Shown here: piece by piece, positions 43,589 to 51,920 of the stretch
How positions within the stretch are numbered: position 1 is the stretch's first letter
How the letters are laid out: each line of letters opens with the position of its first letter
Source of the DNA: Caballeronia telluris
GTDB lineage: Bacteria; Pseudomonadota; Gammaproteobacteria; Burkholderiales; Burkholderiaceae
Assembly (NCBI RefSeq): GCF_001544495.1
Contig: NZ_FCNZ02000028.1
Location: 1 to 59,610, forward strand
Reading direction: 5' to 3'
Length of the DNA stretch: 59,610 nt
Program-made: the position numbers and the translations under genes
Notes under the pieces: model-generated
The model's database searches: none
What the model was told of the DNA's origin: nothing
The model's input: the letters and a program-made list of their open reading frames with translations, nothing else

Positions 43589-44443
43589 TCAGACCTTGTG
43601 CGTCGGGATATTTGTAAACGGAGCTAAGGCTTGAGGTGTCGGCGCCGCCGTCGATATGAGCTGCGCGGTTTCCTGCATCATCGGGATGAGACGCGTCACC
43701 GCTCGTTTGAGCGTCCACTTGCCGGCAAGCACGGACATCTGCAATGCTGCGCCGACGCGATGTCCCGAATCGAAGATCGGCACAGCGAGTGCGAGATCGC
43801 CGCGAAAGTACTCCTCATTGCAATACGCGAAGCCGCGTTCGCGCGACTGGCGCAATTCGTCCATCAGGATATCGATATCCGTGATCGTGTTCGGCGTGTA
43901 CTTGACGCGCTCGCACGCGAGCAGCTGTTCGCGCGCCTGATCTTCGTCGAGCGCGGATAAATACGCGCGCCCCGCTGACGAACAGTAGATCGGAATGCGT
44001 CGCCCGACCGGCATGTGCACGAGCAGTCGCATCAGACTGGGAAAGCGGCCGATATAAATCATGTCGGTGCCTGCCGGCTCCGCGAAGTTCACCGTTTCCC
44101 CCGAATTGCGGTTGAGTTCCAGCAGGAACGGATTCGCGCGGCTCAACAACGAATGCGATTCGAGATACCGGCAGCCGAGCTCCAGCGTGCGCGACGACAG
44201 CGAATAGCGCTTCGTCACCGGATCCTTGACGAGCAGGCCGAGCGCTTCGAGCGTGAAGGTGAAGCGTTGCGTCGCGCTCTTCGAAATGCCCGCGAGCGCC
44301 GCGATTTCCGGCAGATTCAGCGCGCGATTGTCCGGACCGAAGACGTTGAGCACGTTGATGCCGCTTGCGAGCGACTGCACGTAGAGCGTCGATTCCTCGG
44401 GCGATGAATCGGCCGGTCCTTGGCCTTGAATGGTGTTCGTCAT
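43589..44443 (-). CDS. IclR-family transcriptional regulator
   Basis: A 284-residue IclR-type regulator. The HTH domain covers about 20-80 (SGINVLNVF, then LPEIAALAGISKSATQRFTF). The GAF-like effector domain follows, with FPSLMRLLVHMPVGRRIPIY and CSSAGRAYLSAL. I choose the Met of MTNTIQ; the frame is open 41 codons upstream, but that part has none of the family's sequence. It is divergent from the ABC-oxidoreductase operon, and a 12-bp palindrome lies in the shared 266-bp gap. Confidence 0.9.
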   Translation of the reverse strand: MTNTIQGQGPADSSPEESTLYVQSLASGINVLNVFGPDNRALNLPEIAALAGISKSATQRFTFTLEALGLLVKDPVTKRYSLSSRTLELGCRYLESHSLLSRANPFLLELNRNSGETVNFAEPAGTDMIYIGRFPSLMRLLVHMPVGRRIPIYCSSAGRAYLSALDEDQAREQLLACERVKYTPNTITDIDILMDELRQSRERGFAYCNEEYFRGDLALAVPIFDSGHRVGAALQMSVLAGKWTLKRAVTRLIPMMQETAQLISTAAPTPQALAPFTNIPTHKV

Positions 44444-44541
44444 GGGGAAGAATACATTGAAAGGCAATTCCAACGTATTGAAGCACAATATCCTCGCGAA
44501 CGCGACGCCGCCGCCGCTACAGGCCGGCGAAGCGGGGCTTA

Positions 44542-44553
44542 TTTTCGGGAAAA
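44542..44553. promoter_or_regulatory. candidate IclR operator
   Basis: TTTTCGGGAAAA is a 12-bp palindrome (TTTTC-GG-GAAAA) about 40 bp upstream of the -35 box of the ABC operon. IclR operators are AT-flanked palindromes of similar size. It is flanked by GGGG and CCCC runs, so a hairpin is also possible. Confidence 0.35.
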
Positions 44554-44591
44554 CCCCTAAGCTCAAGGGATATCGTCGAGCGATTAGCTTG

Positions 44592-44620
44592 TTGACGCCG
44601 CAAAAATGGACGGTTATAAC
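44592..44620 (+). promoter_or_regulatory. sigma70-type promoter of the ABC-oxidoreductase operon
   Basis: TTGACG (44592-44597) and TATAAC (44615-44620) are separated by exactly 17 bp, the best hexamer pair in the window. It reads toward the binding-protein gene, leaving about 80 bp of leader. Two GCGATACA direct repeats (44631-44638 and 44652-44659), spaced 21 bp start to start, follow in the leader and could bind IclR or another regulator on one face of the helix. Confidence 0.65.
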
Positions 44621-44709
44621 AAATATAAACGCGATACAGACGCATCGTTTAGCGATACAAGTTGAGGCAAAAACGAGGCGCGTCGCCCATCATCCAAAAG
44701 GGGGATTCC

Positions 44710-45468
44710 ATGTTGAAAAAGCTGAATGTATTGATGGCGGGCGTCGTGTGTGCCGCCTCGTTGTCGGTGGCGCATGCGGAGCCCGCGCCGTTGCGCGTCG
44801 GCGCAACGCCTACAGCCGTGCCGTTCAACTTCCTCGATCCGAAGACCAACACGCTGCGCGGCGCGATGATCGACATCGCCGATGCCGTCGGCAAGGAAGC
44901 GGGCTACAAGACGAACGTCGCTCCGATTCCGTTCGCGTCGCTGGTGCCGTCGCTACAGACGGACAAGATCGACCTAATTTCGTCGGCATTCGCGAAGACG
45001 CCGCAGCGTGCGCAAGTCGTCGACTTCACGCAGATCGTCGTCGAATATGGCGAAGGGCTGATCGTGCCCGAAGGCGACAAGACCAACTACACGAACCTGT
45101 CCGAGCTGAAAGGCAAGACGGTCGGCGTGCAAATCGGCACGTTGTATGTCGATCCACTGAAGGCCACGCCCGGCGTCAAGGAAGTGAAGATGTACGACAC
45201 CATGGCCGATCTCGTGCGCGACGTGAAGCTGCATCGTCTCGATGCCGCCATCGGCGACGGCCCTGTCATCGCGTATCAGGTGCGCACGCAAGGTGTGAGC
45301 GGAGTGCGCTATGTCGAGAGCTACAAGCCGTCGCTGCCCACGAACATCGCGCTGGCCGTGCGCAAGGGCGACGACGCGCATCGCACGCAGCTCGACGCCG
45401 CCATCACCAAGCTCAAGGCCGACGGCACCATCGACGCGATCCTGAAGAAGTGGAACGTCACTCACTAA
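44710..45468 (+). CDS. polar-amino-acid-type ABC substrate-binding protein
   Basis: A 252-residue family-3 periplasmic binding protein. The signal peptide MLKKLNVLMAGVVCAASLSV ends near AHA-EP. The mature part has the RVGATPTAVPFNFLD opening, with GAMIDIADAVGKEAGYK and the hinge region IDLISSAFAKTPQRAQVVDF. These proteins bind amino acids, opines or related zwitterions. A GGGGGATT Shine-Dalgarno precedes the ATG; the in-frame extension upstream would hide the signal peptide. Confidence 0.92.
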   Translation: MLKKLNVLMAGVVCAASLSVAHAEPAPLRVGATPTAVPFNFLDPKTNTLRGAMIDIADAVGKEAGYKTNVAPIPFASLVPSLQTDKIDLISSAFAKTPQRAQVVDFTQIVVEYGEGLIVPEGDKTNYTNLSELKGKTVGVQIGTLYVDPLKATPGVKEVKMYDTMADLVRDVKLHRLDAAIGDGPVIAYQVRTQGVSGVRYVESYKPSLPTNIALAVRKGDDAHRTQLDAAITKLKADGTIDAILKKWNVTH

Positions 45469-45504
45469 CCCGCAACGACTGATTGCGCAACGCAGGATAC
45501 GCCG

Positions 45505-46164
45505 ATGTTCGAATCATTCGCGAGCGATGCGATCGAATTCGCGCCCGTGCTCATGCAGGGCGTGCTGACGACCATCGCCATTACCGCCGCCGCGCTCGTG
45601 ATCGCCACGCTGCTCGGCCTCTTCTGGGCGCTGTTGCGCGTGAGTGGCGTCGCACCGCTCGCGCATGCGAGCCGCGTGTTGACGAACGTGCTGCGCGGCG
45701 TGCCGATCATTGTCATCTTGTTCTACATGTACTTCGTCATGCCGGACATCGGCGTAGGTCTCACGGCGTTCCAAGCGGGCGCGCTGGGCCTGGGCATCGC
45801 GTATTCGTCGTATATGGCGGAGGTGTTTCGCGCGGGCATCGACGCCGTGGATTCCGGGCAGTACGAAGCGGCGCAAGCCATCGGCATGTCGCGGCTCAAG
45901 CTGATGCGCCGCGTGGTGTTGCCGCAGGCGTTTCGCATCGCGTTGCCGCCGTATGGCAACAACGCCGTGATGATGCTAAAGGACTCGTCGCAGACCGCGG
46001 TCATCACGGTCGTCGAGTTGTCGATGCAAAGCAAGCTGATCGCATCGGCGACGTTCAAGAGCGCCACGATTTTCACGCTCGTCGCACTCATCTATCTCGT
46101 GATGAGCTTGCCGATGATGTACGGCATCGGCCGGCTTGAACGGCGCTTCGGGAAAGGCAAATGA
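45505..46164 (+). CDS. polar-amino-acid-type ABC permease
   Basis: A 219-residue permease of the HisM/GlnP type with about five membrane helices. The EAA-loop reads AAQAIGMSRLKLMRRVVLPQ, preceded by YMAEVFRAGIDAV. A single permease gene means a homodimeric channel. It shares an ATGA overlap with the ATPase gene. Confidence 0.92.
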   Translation: MFESFASDAIEFAPVLMQGVLTTIAITAAALVIATLLGLFWALLRVSGVAPLAHASRVLTNVLRGVPIIVILFYMYFVMPDIGVGLTAFQAGALGLGIAYSSYMAEVFRAGIDAVDSGQYEAAQAIGMSRLKLMRRVVLPQAFRIALPPYGNNAVMMLKDSSQTAVITVVELSMQSKLIASATFKSATIFTLVALIYLVMSLPMMYGIGRLERRFGKGK

Positions 46165-46904
46165 TCAAGATCGAGAGTCTCCGTAAATCATACGGCGCGC
46201 ATGTCGTGCTGCAGGACATCAACGCGGAAATCAGGAAGGGCGAAGTCGTGTGCCTGATCGGGCCGTCGGGCTCGGGCAAGTCAACGCTTCTGCGCTGCAT
46301 CAACGGACTGGAGCAGCATGACGGCGGCCGCATCACGATCGATGGCGTTCCCGTCGATGCGAAAAGCCGTCAGATCAACGCGATCCGTCAGCGCGTCTCG
46401 ATGGTGTTTCAGCGTTTCAATCTGTTCCCGCATCGCACGGCGCTCGAAAACGTGATGGAAGGTCCCGTTCACGTGAAGGGCGAGAGCGTCGCGCAAGCCA
46501 CGGCGCGCGCGAAAGACCTGCTCGCGTCGGTGGGGCTCGCGGAAAAGACGCAGCATTATCCGCGGCAGTTGTCGGGGGGGCAGCAACAGCGCGTTGCGAT
46601 CGCGCGGGCGCTCGCCATGGAGCCCGAAGCGATTCTCTTCGATGAGCCCACGTCCGCGCTCGATCCCGAACTCGTCGGCGAAGTGCTCTCGGTGATGCGC
46701 GCGCTCGCGAACAAAGGCATGACGATGGTCGTCGTCACGCACGAAATGGACTTCGCGCGCAGCGTGTCGGATCGCACGTTGTTTCTCGATGGCGGACGTA
46801 TCGCCGAACAAGGGCCGTCGCGCGACGTGCTCACGCAGCCTAAGAACGAGCGCGTGCGCGACTTTCTCAAGCGCGTTACGCACGCGGAGTCGCTGACATC
46901 ATGA
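46161..46904 (+). CDS. polar-amino-acid-type ABC ATPase
   Basis: A 247-residue GlnQ/HisP-type ATPase. Walker A GPSGSGKST, Q-loop SMVFQRFNLFPH, signature LSGGQQQR, Walker B AILFDEPTSALDPE and switch VVTHEM are all present. It is coupled by ATGA to both neighbours, so the importer and the first oxidase are made in step. Confidence 0.94.
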   Translation: MIKIESLRKSYGAHVVLQDINAEIRKGEVVCLIGPSGSGKSTLLRCINGLEQHDGGRITIDGVPVDAKSRQINAIRQRVSMVFQRFNLFPHRTALENVMEGPVHVKGESVAQATARAKDLLASVGLAEKTQHYPRQLSGGQQQRVAIARALAMEPEAILFDEPTSALDPELVGEVLSVMRALANKGMTMVVVTHEMDFARSVSDRTLFLDGGRIAEQGPSRDVLTQPKNERVRDFLKRVTHAESLTS

Positions 46905-48196
46905 AGCGCGACGCATTCGAACCGGCCAGCACGCTGTGGTCGCGCACGGCGGCGGCGCGCAGTCCCGCGAAGACGCTCGGCGAAGACATCGAGGTCGATG
47001 TCGCCGTGATCGGCGGCGGCTTCACGGGTTTGTCGGCGGCTTACCATCTCGCGGATTCCGGACGGCAGGTTGCGCTGTTCGAAGCGTTCGAAGTCGGGCA
47101 TCGCGCCTCGGGGCGAAACGGCGGGCAAGTCGTGCCGGGCTTCAAGCCGACGCCGGCCGCGCTCATCGATCGCTTCGGCCGCGACGTCGCCGGGCGGATG
47201 ACGCGCTTCGCATACGGCAACGCCGACTATCTGTTCGATCTCGTCTCCGCATTGCAGATCGATTGCGCCGCGACGCGCACCGGCTGGATTCAGGGCGCGT
47301 TCTCGCAGGCGTCGGTCGGCTATCTCGAGCGGCGCGCGCGCGAGATTAACGCGCACGGCGGCGATGTCGAATTCCTTTCCGCCGACGCCATGTTCGAGGC
47401 AACGGGCTCGCGCTTCTGGCCCGCCGGTCTCGTCGAACGGCGCGCGGGCGCGGTGCATCCGCTCGCGTACGCGCGCGGACTCGCGCGCGCGGCGTCCCAG
47501 AGCGGCGTCGCGTTCTACGAGCATTCGCCGGTCGATGACATCCGCGAGCATCGCGGCGGCGTCACGCTGCGCGTCAGCGGCCATACGGTGCGCGCGAGGC
47601 GGGTCGTCATCGCAACGGACGCTTATACCGGGCAGCTGTGGTCATCGGTGGCGCAATCGTATGTGACCGTCGCGAGCGCGCAGATCGCGACCGAGCCGCT
47701 GCCCGCGCCGCTGCAACAGGCGCTGATGCCGCGCCGCGCGGGCATCTCCGAAACGCGCAAGATCACCTACTACTGCCGCATAGATCCGGAAGGCCGCTTC
47801 GTGATCGGCGGACGCGGACGCGCGGCGGATCACATCGATCCCGCGACGGAGCAGCAGCTCCGCGCCGCGGCCATCGCGCGCTTTCCGCAGCTCGAAGGCA
47901 TGCGCTGGGCGCATCGCTGGGCGTGCCGCGTCGGCATGACCGTCGATGATCTGCCGCGCGTGCACGAGCTCGCGCCGGGGATCTGGACCGCCTACGGTTA
48001 TTGCGGACGCGGCGTCGCGATGGCGACCGCGCTGGGCCGCGTGCTCTCGGACGCGGTCAACGGCGTGCCCGCCGGCGAACTCGATTTTCCGATGACGCCG
48101 GTGAGCCGCATCCCGTTTTATCCCGCGCGCCAGCTCGGCGCCGCGCTCGCGATCAGCTGGTACAGGCTGCGCGATGCGCTCGGCCATCCCGCGTGA
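46901..48196 (+). CDS. FAD-dependent amine/amino acid oxidoreductase (PuuB/DadA-like), first copy
   Basis: A 431-residue flavoprotein of the DAO/glycine-oxidase type. The ADP-binding motif is VAVIGGGFTGLSAAYHLA at about 31-48, followed by the GHRASGRNGGQVVPGF stretch common to gamma-glutamylputrescine oxidase (PuuB) relatives. C-terminal GYCGRGVAMATALGRVLSDA closes the FAD site. These enzymes oxidise secondary or primary amines or D-amino acids to imines and then ketones or aldehydes. It is linked to the importer by ATGA, so the imported compound is probably its substrate. Confidence 0.9.
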   Translation: MKRDAFEPASTLWSRTAAARSPAKTLGEDIEVDVAVIGGGFTGLSAAYHLADSGRQVALFEAFEVGHRASGRNGGQVVPGFKPTPAALIDRFGRDVAGRMTRFAYGNADYLFDLVSALQIDCAATRTGWIQGAFSQASVGYLERRAREINAHGGDVEFLSADAMFEATGSRFWPAGLVERRAGAVHPLAYARGLARAASQSGVAFYEHSPVDDIREHRGGVTLRVSGHTVRARRVVIATDAYTGQLWSSVAQSYVTVASAQIATEPLPAPLQQALMPRRAGISETRKITYYCRIDPEGRFVIGGRGRAADHIDPATEQQLRAAAIARFPQLEGMRWAHRWACRVGMTVDDLPRVHELAPGIWTAYGYCGRGVAMATALGRVLSDAVNGVPAGELDFPMTPVSRIPFYPARQLGAALAISWYRLRDALGHPA

Positions 48197-48236
48197 AGCG
48201 CGGCGTCCATCGCACTCAAAACAGGACATGAACACA

Positions 48237-49496
48237 ATGGCAGAGGCGCTCGATCCGGTGGATGTGGCCATCGTCGGCGGCGGAATCATCGGCGTCAGCA
48301 CGGCTTACTGGCTCGCGAAAGCGGGCGTGCGCACGGCGCTCTTCGAGAAGGGCACGCTCGCGTGCGAGCAGTCGTCGCGCAACTGGGGATGGGTGCGCAC
48401 GCTGTCGCGCGACATGCCGGAAGTGCCGCTCGCGCTGCTCGCGAATCGCCGGTGGCGCGAGATTCAGGAACAGGTCGATGTCGGTTATCGGCAGAACGGC
48501 TTGCTGTATCTGCAGGAGAACGAGCGCGATGCGAGCGATCACGCGCGCTGGTTCGAAAGCGCGAAAATCTACGGCGCGGAGGCCGAATTCCTGACGAAGC
48601 GCGACGCGCAGCGGTTGCTGCCCCAAAGCGCGCGCGCATGGACGGGCGCGATGCACAGCGCAAGCTGCGGCGTCGCCGAACCGACGCAGGCGACGGCCGG
48701 CATCGCGGCGCTCGCGCGTCAGGCGGGCGCGACGATCGTCGAAAATTGCGCGGTGCGCGGCATCGAAAGCAGCGCGGGGCGCGTGAGCGCGGTCGTCACG
48801 GAGACGGGGCGCGTGCGTGCGCAGAACGTGCTGGTCGCGGCGGGCGCGTGGTCGCGTCTGTTTTGCGGCAACTTCGGCGTCGAGTTTCCGCAACTGAAAG
48901 TGCGCGGCTCGGTACTACGCACGGCGCCGTTCGACGCAGGCATGTCGGTGTCGATCAACGCCAAGGACTTCACGTGCCGCAAGCGCGCGGACGGCGGCTA
49001 TACGGTGTCGCAGTTTTCCGCGTCGCTCGGCGAGCTCGTTCCGGACAGCTTCCGGTTGATGAACAAGTTCCTTCGTCCGTGGATCGCGAACCGGTCGATC
49101 GTGCGCGTGCGCCTGAATCAGCGTTTCCTCGAGGAATGGAAGATCCCGAGGCGCTTTCCGTCCGAGCGCGAATCGCCGTTCGAGCGCTGCCGGATGCTCG
49201 ATCCGCTTCCGTACGCAAAGGGCATCGATCAGGCGTGGACGCGCTTGCGGGAAAGCTTTCCCGTGTTCAACGGCGCGCGCATCGCGCAATCGTGGGGCGG
49301 TTACATCGATGTGACGCCCGATGCCATGCCGGTCATCGGGCCGCTTCACGATGTGCCGGGGCTTTATCTGGCCTCGGGCTTTTCGGGGCACGGTTTCGGC
49401 ATCGGACCGTCGGTCGGTGAGTGCGTTGCGGCGCTGATCCGCGGCGACAAACCGCCGGTCGATCTCGAGCCTTTCCGTCTTGCTCGATACGCTTAA
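48237..49496 (+). CDS. FAD-dependent amine/amino acid oxidoreductase, second copy
   Basis: A 419-residue flavoprotein of the same superfamily, with VAIVGGGIIGVSTAYWLAKA and an EQSSRNWGWVRTLSRD block, which replaces the GRNGGQ loop of the upstream enzyme. The end reads LASGFSGHGFGIGPSVGE. ATG 48237 is favoured over ATG 48228, because ACAGGAC sits 9 bp before the former and touches the latter. The two enzymes are not close copies; they may act in turn on one substrate or on two isomers. Opine-like imino acids and D-amino acids fit the importer type. Confidence 0.87.
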   Translation: MAEALDPVDVAIVGGGIIGVSTAYWLAKAGVRTALFEKGTLACEQSSRNWGWVRTLSRDMPEVPLALLANRRWREIQEQVDVGYRQNGLLYLQENERDASDHARWFESAKIYGAEAEFLTKRDAQRLLPQSARAWTGAMHSASCGVAEPTQATAGIAALARQAGATIVENCAVRGIESSAGRVSAVVTETGRVRAQNVLVAAGAWSRLFCGNFGVEFPQLKVRGSVLRTAPFDAGMSVSINAKDFTCRKRADGGYTVSQFSASLGELVPDSFRLMNKFLRPWIANRSIVRVRLNQRFLEEWKIPRRFPSERESPFERCRMLDPLPYAKGIDQAWTRLRESFPVFNGARIAQSWGGYIDVTPDAMPVIGPLHDVPGLYLASGFSGHGFGIGPSVGECVAALIRGDKPPVDLEPFRLARYA

Positions 49497-49707
49497 GTGG
49501 TATTCAGGCGCGCCTCTTTTCAGCAGACTTCCCCCTTCCTCCCGCCCTGCACCATTTGCTCTTACGTCGCCGAACTCGGGGACCTGGTTGACTTGCGGCA
49601 ACTCGACCAAGGAAATTGGGATGCGCTTTGGCACGACTGGCGCGAGGCTACACAAGCCGTTTATTGATCTACAATAATTCCTATTGGACCATTGACGGAG
49701 CCTAAAC

Positions 49708-49977
49708 ATGGTGGCAGAGACCAGGACGTTGACGGCACAAGTGCCCGTCGAACTTGCTCAGGAAGTAGATGCGTTGTCCGAGCGTCTTGAGCGGCCCCGC
49801 CAGTGGATCATCAAGAAGGCGCTGGTGCAGTTCCTTACTCGCGAGGCAGAGAAGCGACGCCTGATTCAGGAAGGTCTGGATGACGTCACCGCGGGCCGTC
49901 TGATCTCGATGGACGAAGCTCGTGCATGGGCAAATAGCCTGGGCGCGGACAACGAACTGCCGGCACCGAAGGCGTGA
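49708..49977 (+). CDS. RHH/CopG-type antitoxin (orphaned)
   Basis: An 89-residue RHH antitoxin-like protein. TRTLTAQVPVELAQEVDALS with RPRQWIIKKALVQFL is the DNA-binding part, and EARAWANSLGADNE the acidic tail. It overlaps the next ORF by GTGA (the stop TGA starts one base after the GTG start), as in ParDE/RelBE-type pairs. The toxin that follows is truncated and joined to a KfrA tail, so this antitoxin probably lacks a working partner. Confidence 0.75.
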   Translation: MVAETRTLTAQVPVELAQEVDALSERLERPRQWIIKKALVQFLTREAEKRRLIQEGLDDVTAGRLISMDEARAWANSLGADNELPAPKA

Positions 49978-50243
49978 GCGTCAAAGTCCTCCCGACCAGC
50001 AAAGCGATGTCCGATTTGAGCGCGATCGCGGCGCATGTGAAGAAATACAACGACGCCGCCATCGGCAAGCTCGCCGCGATTGAAGCGGCACACGAGTCAC
50101 TTCAGGAGCAGTTGAAGACGCTGCGCGGAACGACGCGCTCCCCGACGCGGCGCATGCCCGCCGCAGACTCCGCTCCGCCCGTCAGGCGAGCGGCCCGAAA
50201 GGCAGCCGTTGGCAAAACGTCGAGAGCGAAAGCTCGCACGTAG
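49974..50243 (+). pseudogene. chimeric ORF: truncated ParE-like toxin joined to a KfrA C-terminus
   Basis: This 89-codon frame begins GTG and reads SVKVLPTSKAMSDLSAIAAH, the start of a ParE/RelE-type toxin. From about residue 31 (LAAIEAAHESLQEQLKTLRG) it continues as the tail of the KfrA at 2121-3137. The join is at GGCAAGCT, a word shared by both parents (about 50064 here, 2958 in kfrA). The catalytic C-terminal part of a ParE toxin is missing. The frame is intact, but the protein is most likely without toxin function. Confidence 0.75.
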
Positions 50244-50331
50244 ATAATGACCGCGTAGGCGCCAGAGAGTGGCGAGCAGTTCACGGCCGGCCGGTGCGTC
50301 TGTCGCGCCGACGGTCTAAAGAAGCAAACGG

Positions 50332-50631
50332 ATGAGAAGATCAGCAGAGAACAAGTTGCGGGTCGTGGCGGTGCGCATCGACCCCGTCATCGAACAGCGG
50401 TTGCGCGTCCTGGCCGAGGCCACGGGGCGCAAGCAATCCTTCTTCTTGCAGCGGATGATCGAGGGAGGCCTCGACGCGATGGAAGAAATCTGGCTGTCGC
50501 CGGACACCCTGGCCAAGGTTCGAAAGGGCGATTTGCCCGAGCTGCTGTCCACACACAGCACGACCTCGGATCTGTTCGACCTGGATGCGGTCGATCTGCC
50601 TCATAGCAGCCGCGGTTCCGCGTCGTCGTAG
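50332..50631 (+). CDS. ribbon-helix-helix protein, paralogue of the gene at 3196
   Basis: A 99-residue RHH protein: MRRSAENKLRVVAVRIDPVI with GRKQSFFLQRMIEGGLDAME, nearly the same as its paralogue through residue 75, then a different C-terminus. It follows a KfrA tail remnant just as the left copy follows complete kfrA, so the two loci share an origin. Both genes look functional and could cross-regulate. Confidence 0.85.
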   Translation: MRRSAENKLRVVAVRIDPVIEQRLRVLAEATGRKQSFFLQRMIEGGLDAMEEIWLSPDTLAKVRKGDLPELLSTHSTTSDLFDLDAVDLPHSSRGSASS

Positions 50632-50679
50632 CGGTTCGGTAAGATCGCGTTCGTTTTCAATAGAGAGGGAGAGACGCCA

Positions 50680-50958
50680 ATGAACAAGCAGGAACTGATT
50701 GACGCGGTTGCGTCGCAGTCGGGGACGAGCAAGACCGCCGCCGAAGAGGCGATCAATGCGGTGTTTGAGACGATTTCGAAAACGGTGGCTGCAGGCGACA
50801 CCGTTCAGCTGATCGGCTTTGGATCGTTCGGGACCGGCGAACGCGCCGCGCGGAACGGGCGCAATCCGCAGACCGGTGAGGCCATTGATATCGCCGCGGC
50901 CAAGACGGTAAAGTTCACCGCCGGGAAAGGCTTCAAAGACGCCGTCAATCAGGCGTGA
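50680..50958 (+). CDS. hup: HU-family histone-like DNA-binding protein
   Basis: A 92-residue HU/IHF-family protein. MNKQELIDAVASQSGTSKTA and the DNA-binding arm signature GFGSFGTGERAARNGRNPQT are clear, ending in AAKTVKFTAGKGFKDAVNQA. It bends and compacts DNA as a dimer. A strong AGAGGGAGAG ribosome site precedes it. It differs from the near-universal Burkholderia HU in a few arm residues, and is probably the replicon's own nucleoid protein. A decayed copy lies at 56300. Confidence 0.94.
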   Translation: MNKQELIDAVASQSGTSKTAAEEAINAVFETISKTVAAGDTVQLIGFGSFGTGERAARNGRNPQTGEAIDIAAAKTVKFTAGKGFKDAVNQA

Positions 50959-51041
50959 GCGCAGCAACGATCGGGTGGCGCGCGACGGCCGCAGGCGGGT
51001 GGTTTGCCGTCGCATCACTCGTTCGACGGGTCCCGACCTAA

Positions 51042-51263
51042 TCAGAAAAGCTGAGTCTCGAGCGGTATGAGGTTCACCCATTTCACCGCGGTGCGGCGCT
51101 CCTGTCCGTCCGGGTGAATGGAGCGAATCATGACGCGTTGCGCGCGGGCTTCGCCCAGAACTTCCGCGATCCGGCCTTCATAGCGCACCAGGGTGCCGCG
51201 CGCCGGCTTGCGTTTGAGTTTCGTGCGACGAGGCAGAGCGGACATTTCCTGACGGGCTGACAT
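51042..51263 (-). CDS. conserved small basic protein
   Basis: A 73-residue basic protein I do not recognise. It has an Arg/Lys-rich start (LPRRTKLKRKPARGTLVRY), then a short beta-rich part (GRIAEVLGEARAQRVMIRSI) and an acidic end (NLIPLETQLF). The paralogue at 56457 preserves the full layout, so it is a real protein. The strand/turn layout hints at a small beta-barrel DNA- or RNA-binding protein. Each copy sits just after an HU gene and opposes it. Confidence 0.75.
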   Translation of the reverse strand: MSARQEMSALPRRTKLKRKPARGTLVRYEGRIAEVLGEARAQRVMIRSIHPDGQERRTAVKWVNLIPLETQLF

Positions 51264-51271
51264 GCGATGAT

Positions 51272-51282
51272 GCGATTATCGC
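51272..51282. promoter_or_regulatory. palindrome between small basic gene and SET gene
   Basis: GCGAT-T-ATCGC, a perfect 5-bp dyad, lies in the gap between the two divergent genes, close to the basic gene's start. The matching gap at the paralogue (56682) has CCGATTATGCCAAGC in place of it, so the two loci carry related but different control DNA. Too short to be certain. Confidence 0.3.
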
Positions 51283-51337
51283 CTGTCCTCACACCACGGC
51301 AGGTTTTTTCGTTCATTCCCATGCGAGAGTGTCAATC

Positions 51338-51781
51338 ATGCGCCGCATAGCCGTCCGTCACTCGCCGATTCATGGTCGTGGTGTGTTCGCCGCGGCGACT
51401 ATCTCCGTCGGTGATGCAATCCTCGAGTACAAAGGCGAGATCATCTCGGCGAAAGAGGCACAGCGCCGGTATGAGCGGTCCACCGCGGAAGACGGACACA
51501 CCTTCTTCTTCGGGCTCGACGACGGGCGCATGATCGATGGCGCACAAGGCGGCAACTCCGCGCGCTGGATTAATCACAGTTGCGCGCCTAACTGTGAAGC
51601 CGAACAGGAGGGCGACCGGATCTTCATCCGGGCGACACGCAAGATTGAAGAGGGCGCAGAGGTCTTCATCGACTACGCGCTCGACGTCGAAGGGCGCCGA
51701 ACGGCGGCGCTCAAGCGCCTTTACGCATGTCGGTGCGGCGCTCGCCGCTGTCGCGGCACGATGCTCGATGCGCGTCGGTAG
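51338..51781 (+). CDS. SET-domain lysine methyltransferase
   Basis: A 147-residue protein consisting of a SET domain plus post-SET. Landmarks: GRGVFAAATISVG near 13-25, NSARWINHSCAPNCEAE (residues 73-89, the NHSCxPN cofactor motif), Tyr113 in EVFIDYALD (the catalytic Tyr), and the post-SET zinc Cys131, Cys133 and Cys138 in ACRCGARRCRG. SET enzymes methylate lysines using S-adenosylmethionine. A GTG 9 bp earlier is a possible start. It is divergent from the small basic gene and close to HU, whose Lys-rich arms would be a natural target, as inferred. Confidence 0.92.
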   Translation: MRRIAVRHSPIHGRGVFAAATISVGDAILEYKGEIISAKEAQRRYERSTAEDGHTFFFGLDDGRMIDGAQGGNSARWINHSCAPNCEAEQEGDRIFIRATRKIEEGAEVFIDYALDVEGRRTAALKRLYACRCGARRCRGTMLDARR

Positions 51782-51920
51782 CGCACTTATTGTGAGGCGC
51801 ACCTGGCGCACGGTGATCCGTGAAATGACCGTCGAAACGGAACGGCAACTGCTTTCCCGGCGCACGGAAATGAATTAGCCTGATCGCTCTTCATCGACGA
51901 CATTCCCGAGTGCGACGACG

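Noticed and set aside
44631..44659. Two GCGATACA repeats as the beginning of a CRISPR or larger tandem array
   Set aside because: Only two 8-bp copies exist, in a promoter leader; no further units follow.
2958..50631. The two kfrA-RHH blocks as boundaries of a recent composite transposon
   Set aside because: The blocks differ at many positions and one is truncated, no terminal inverted repeats or transposases accompany them, and no target-site duplication can be seen.
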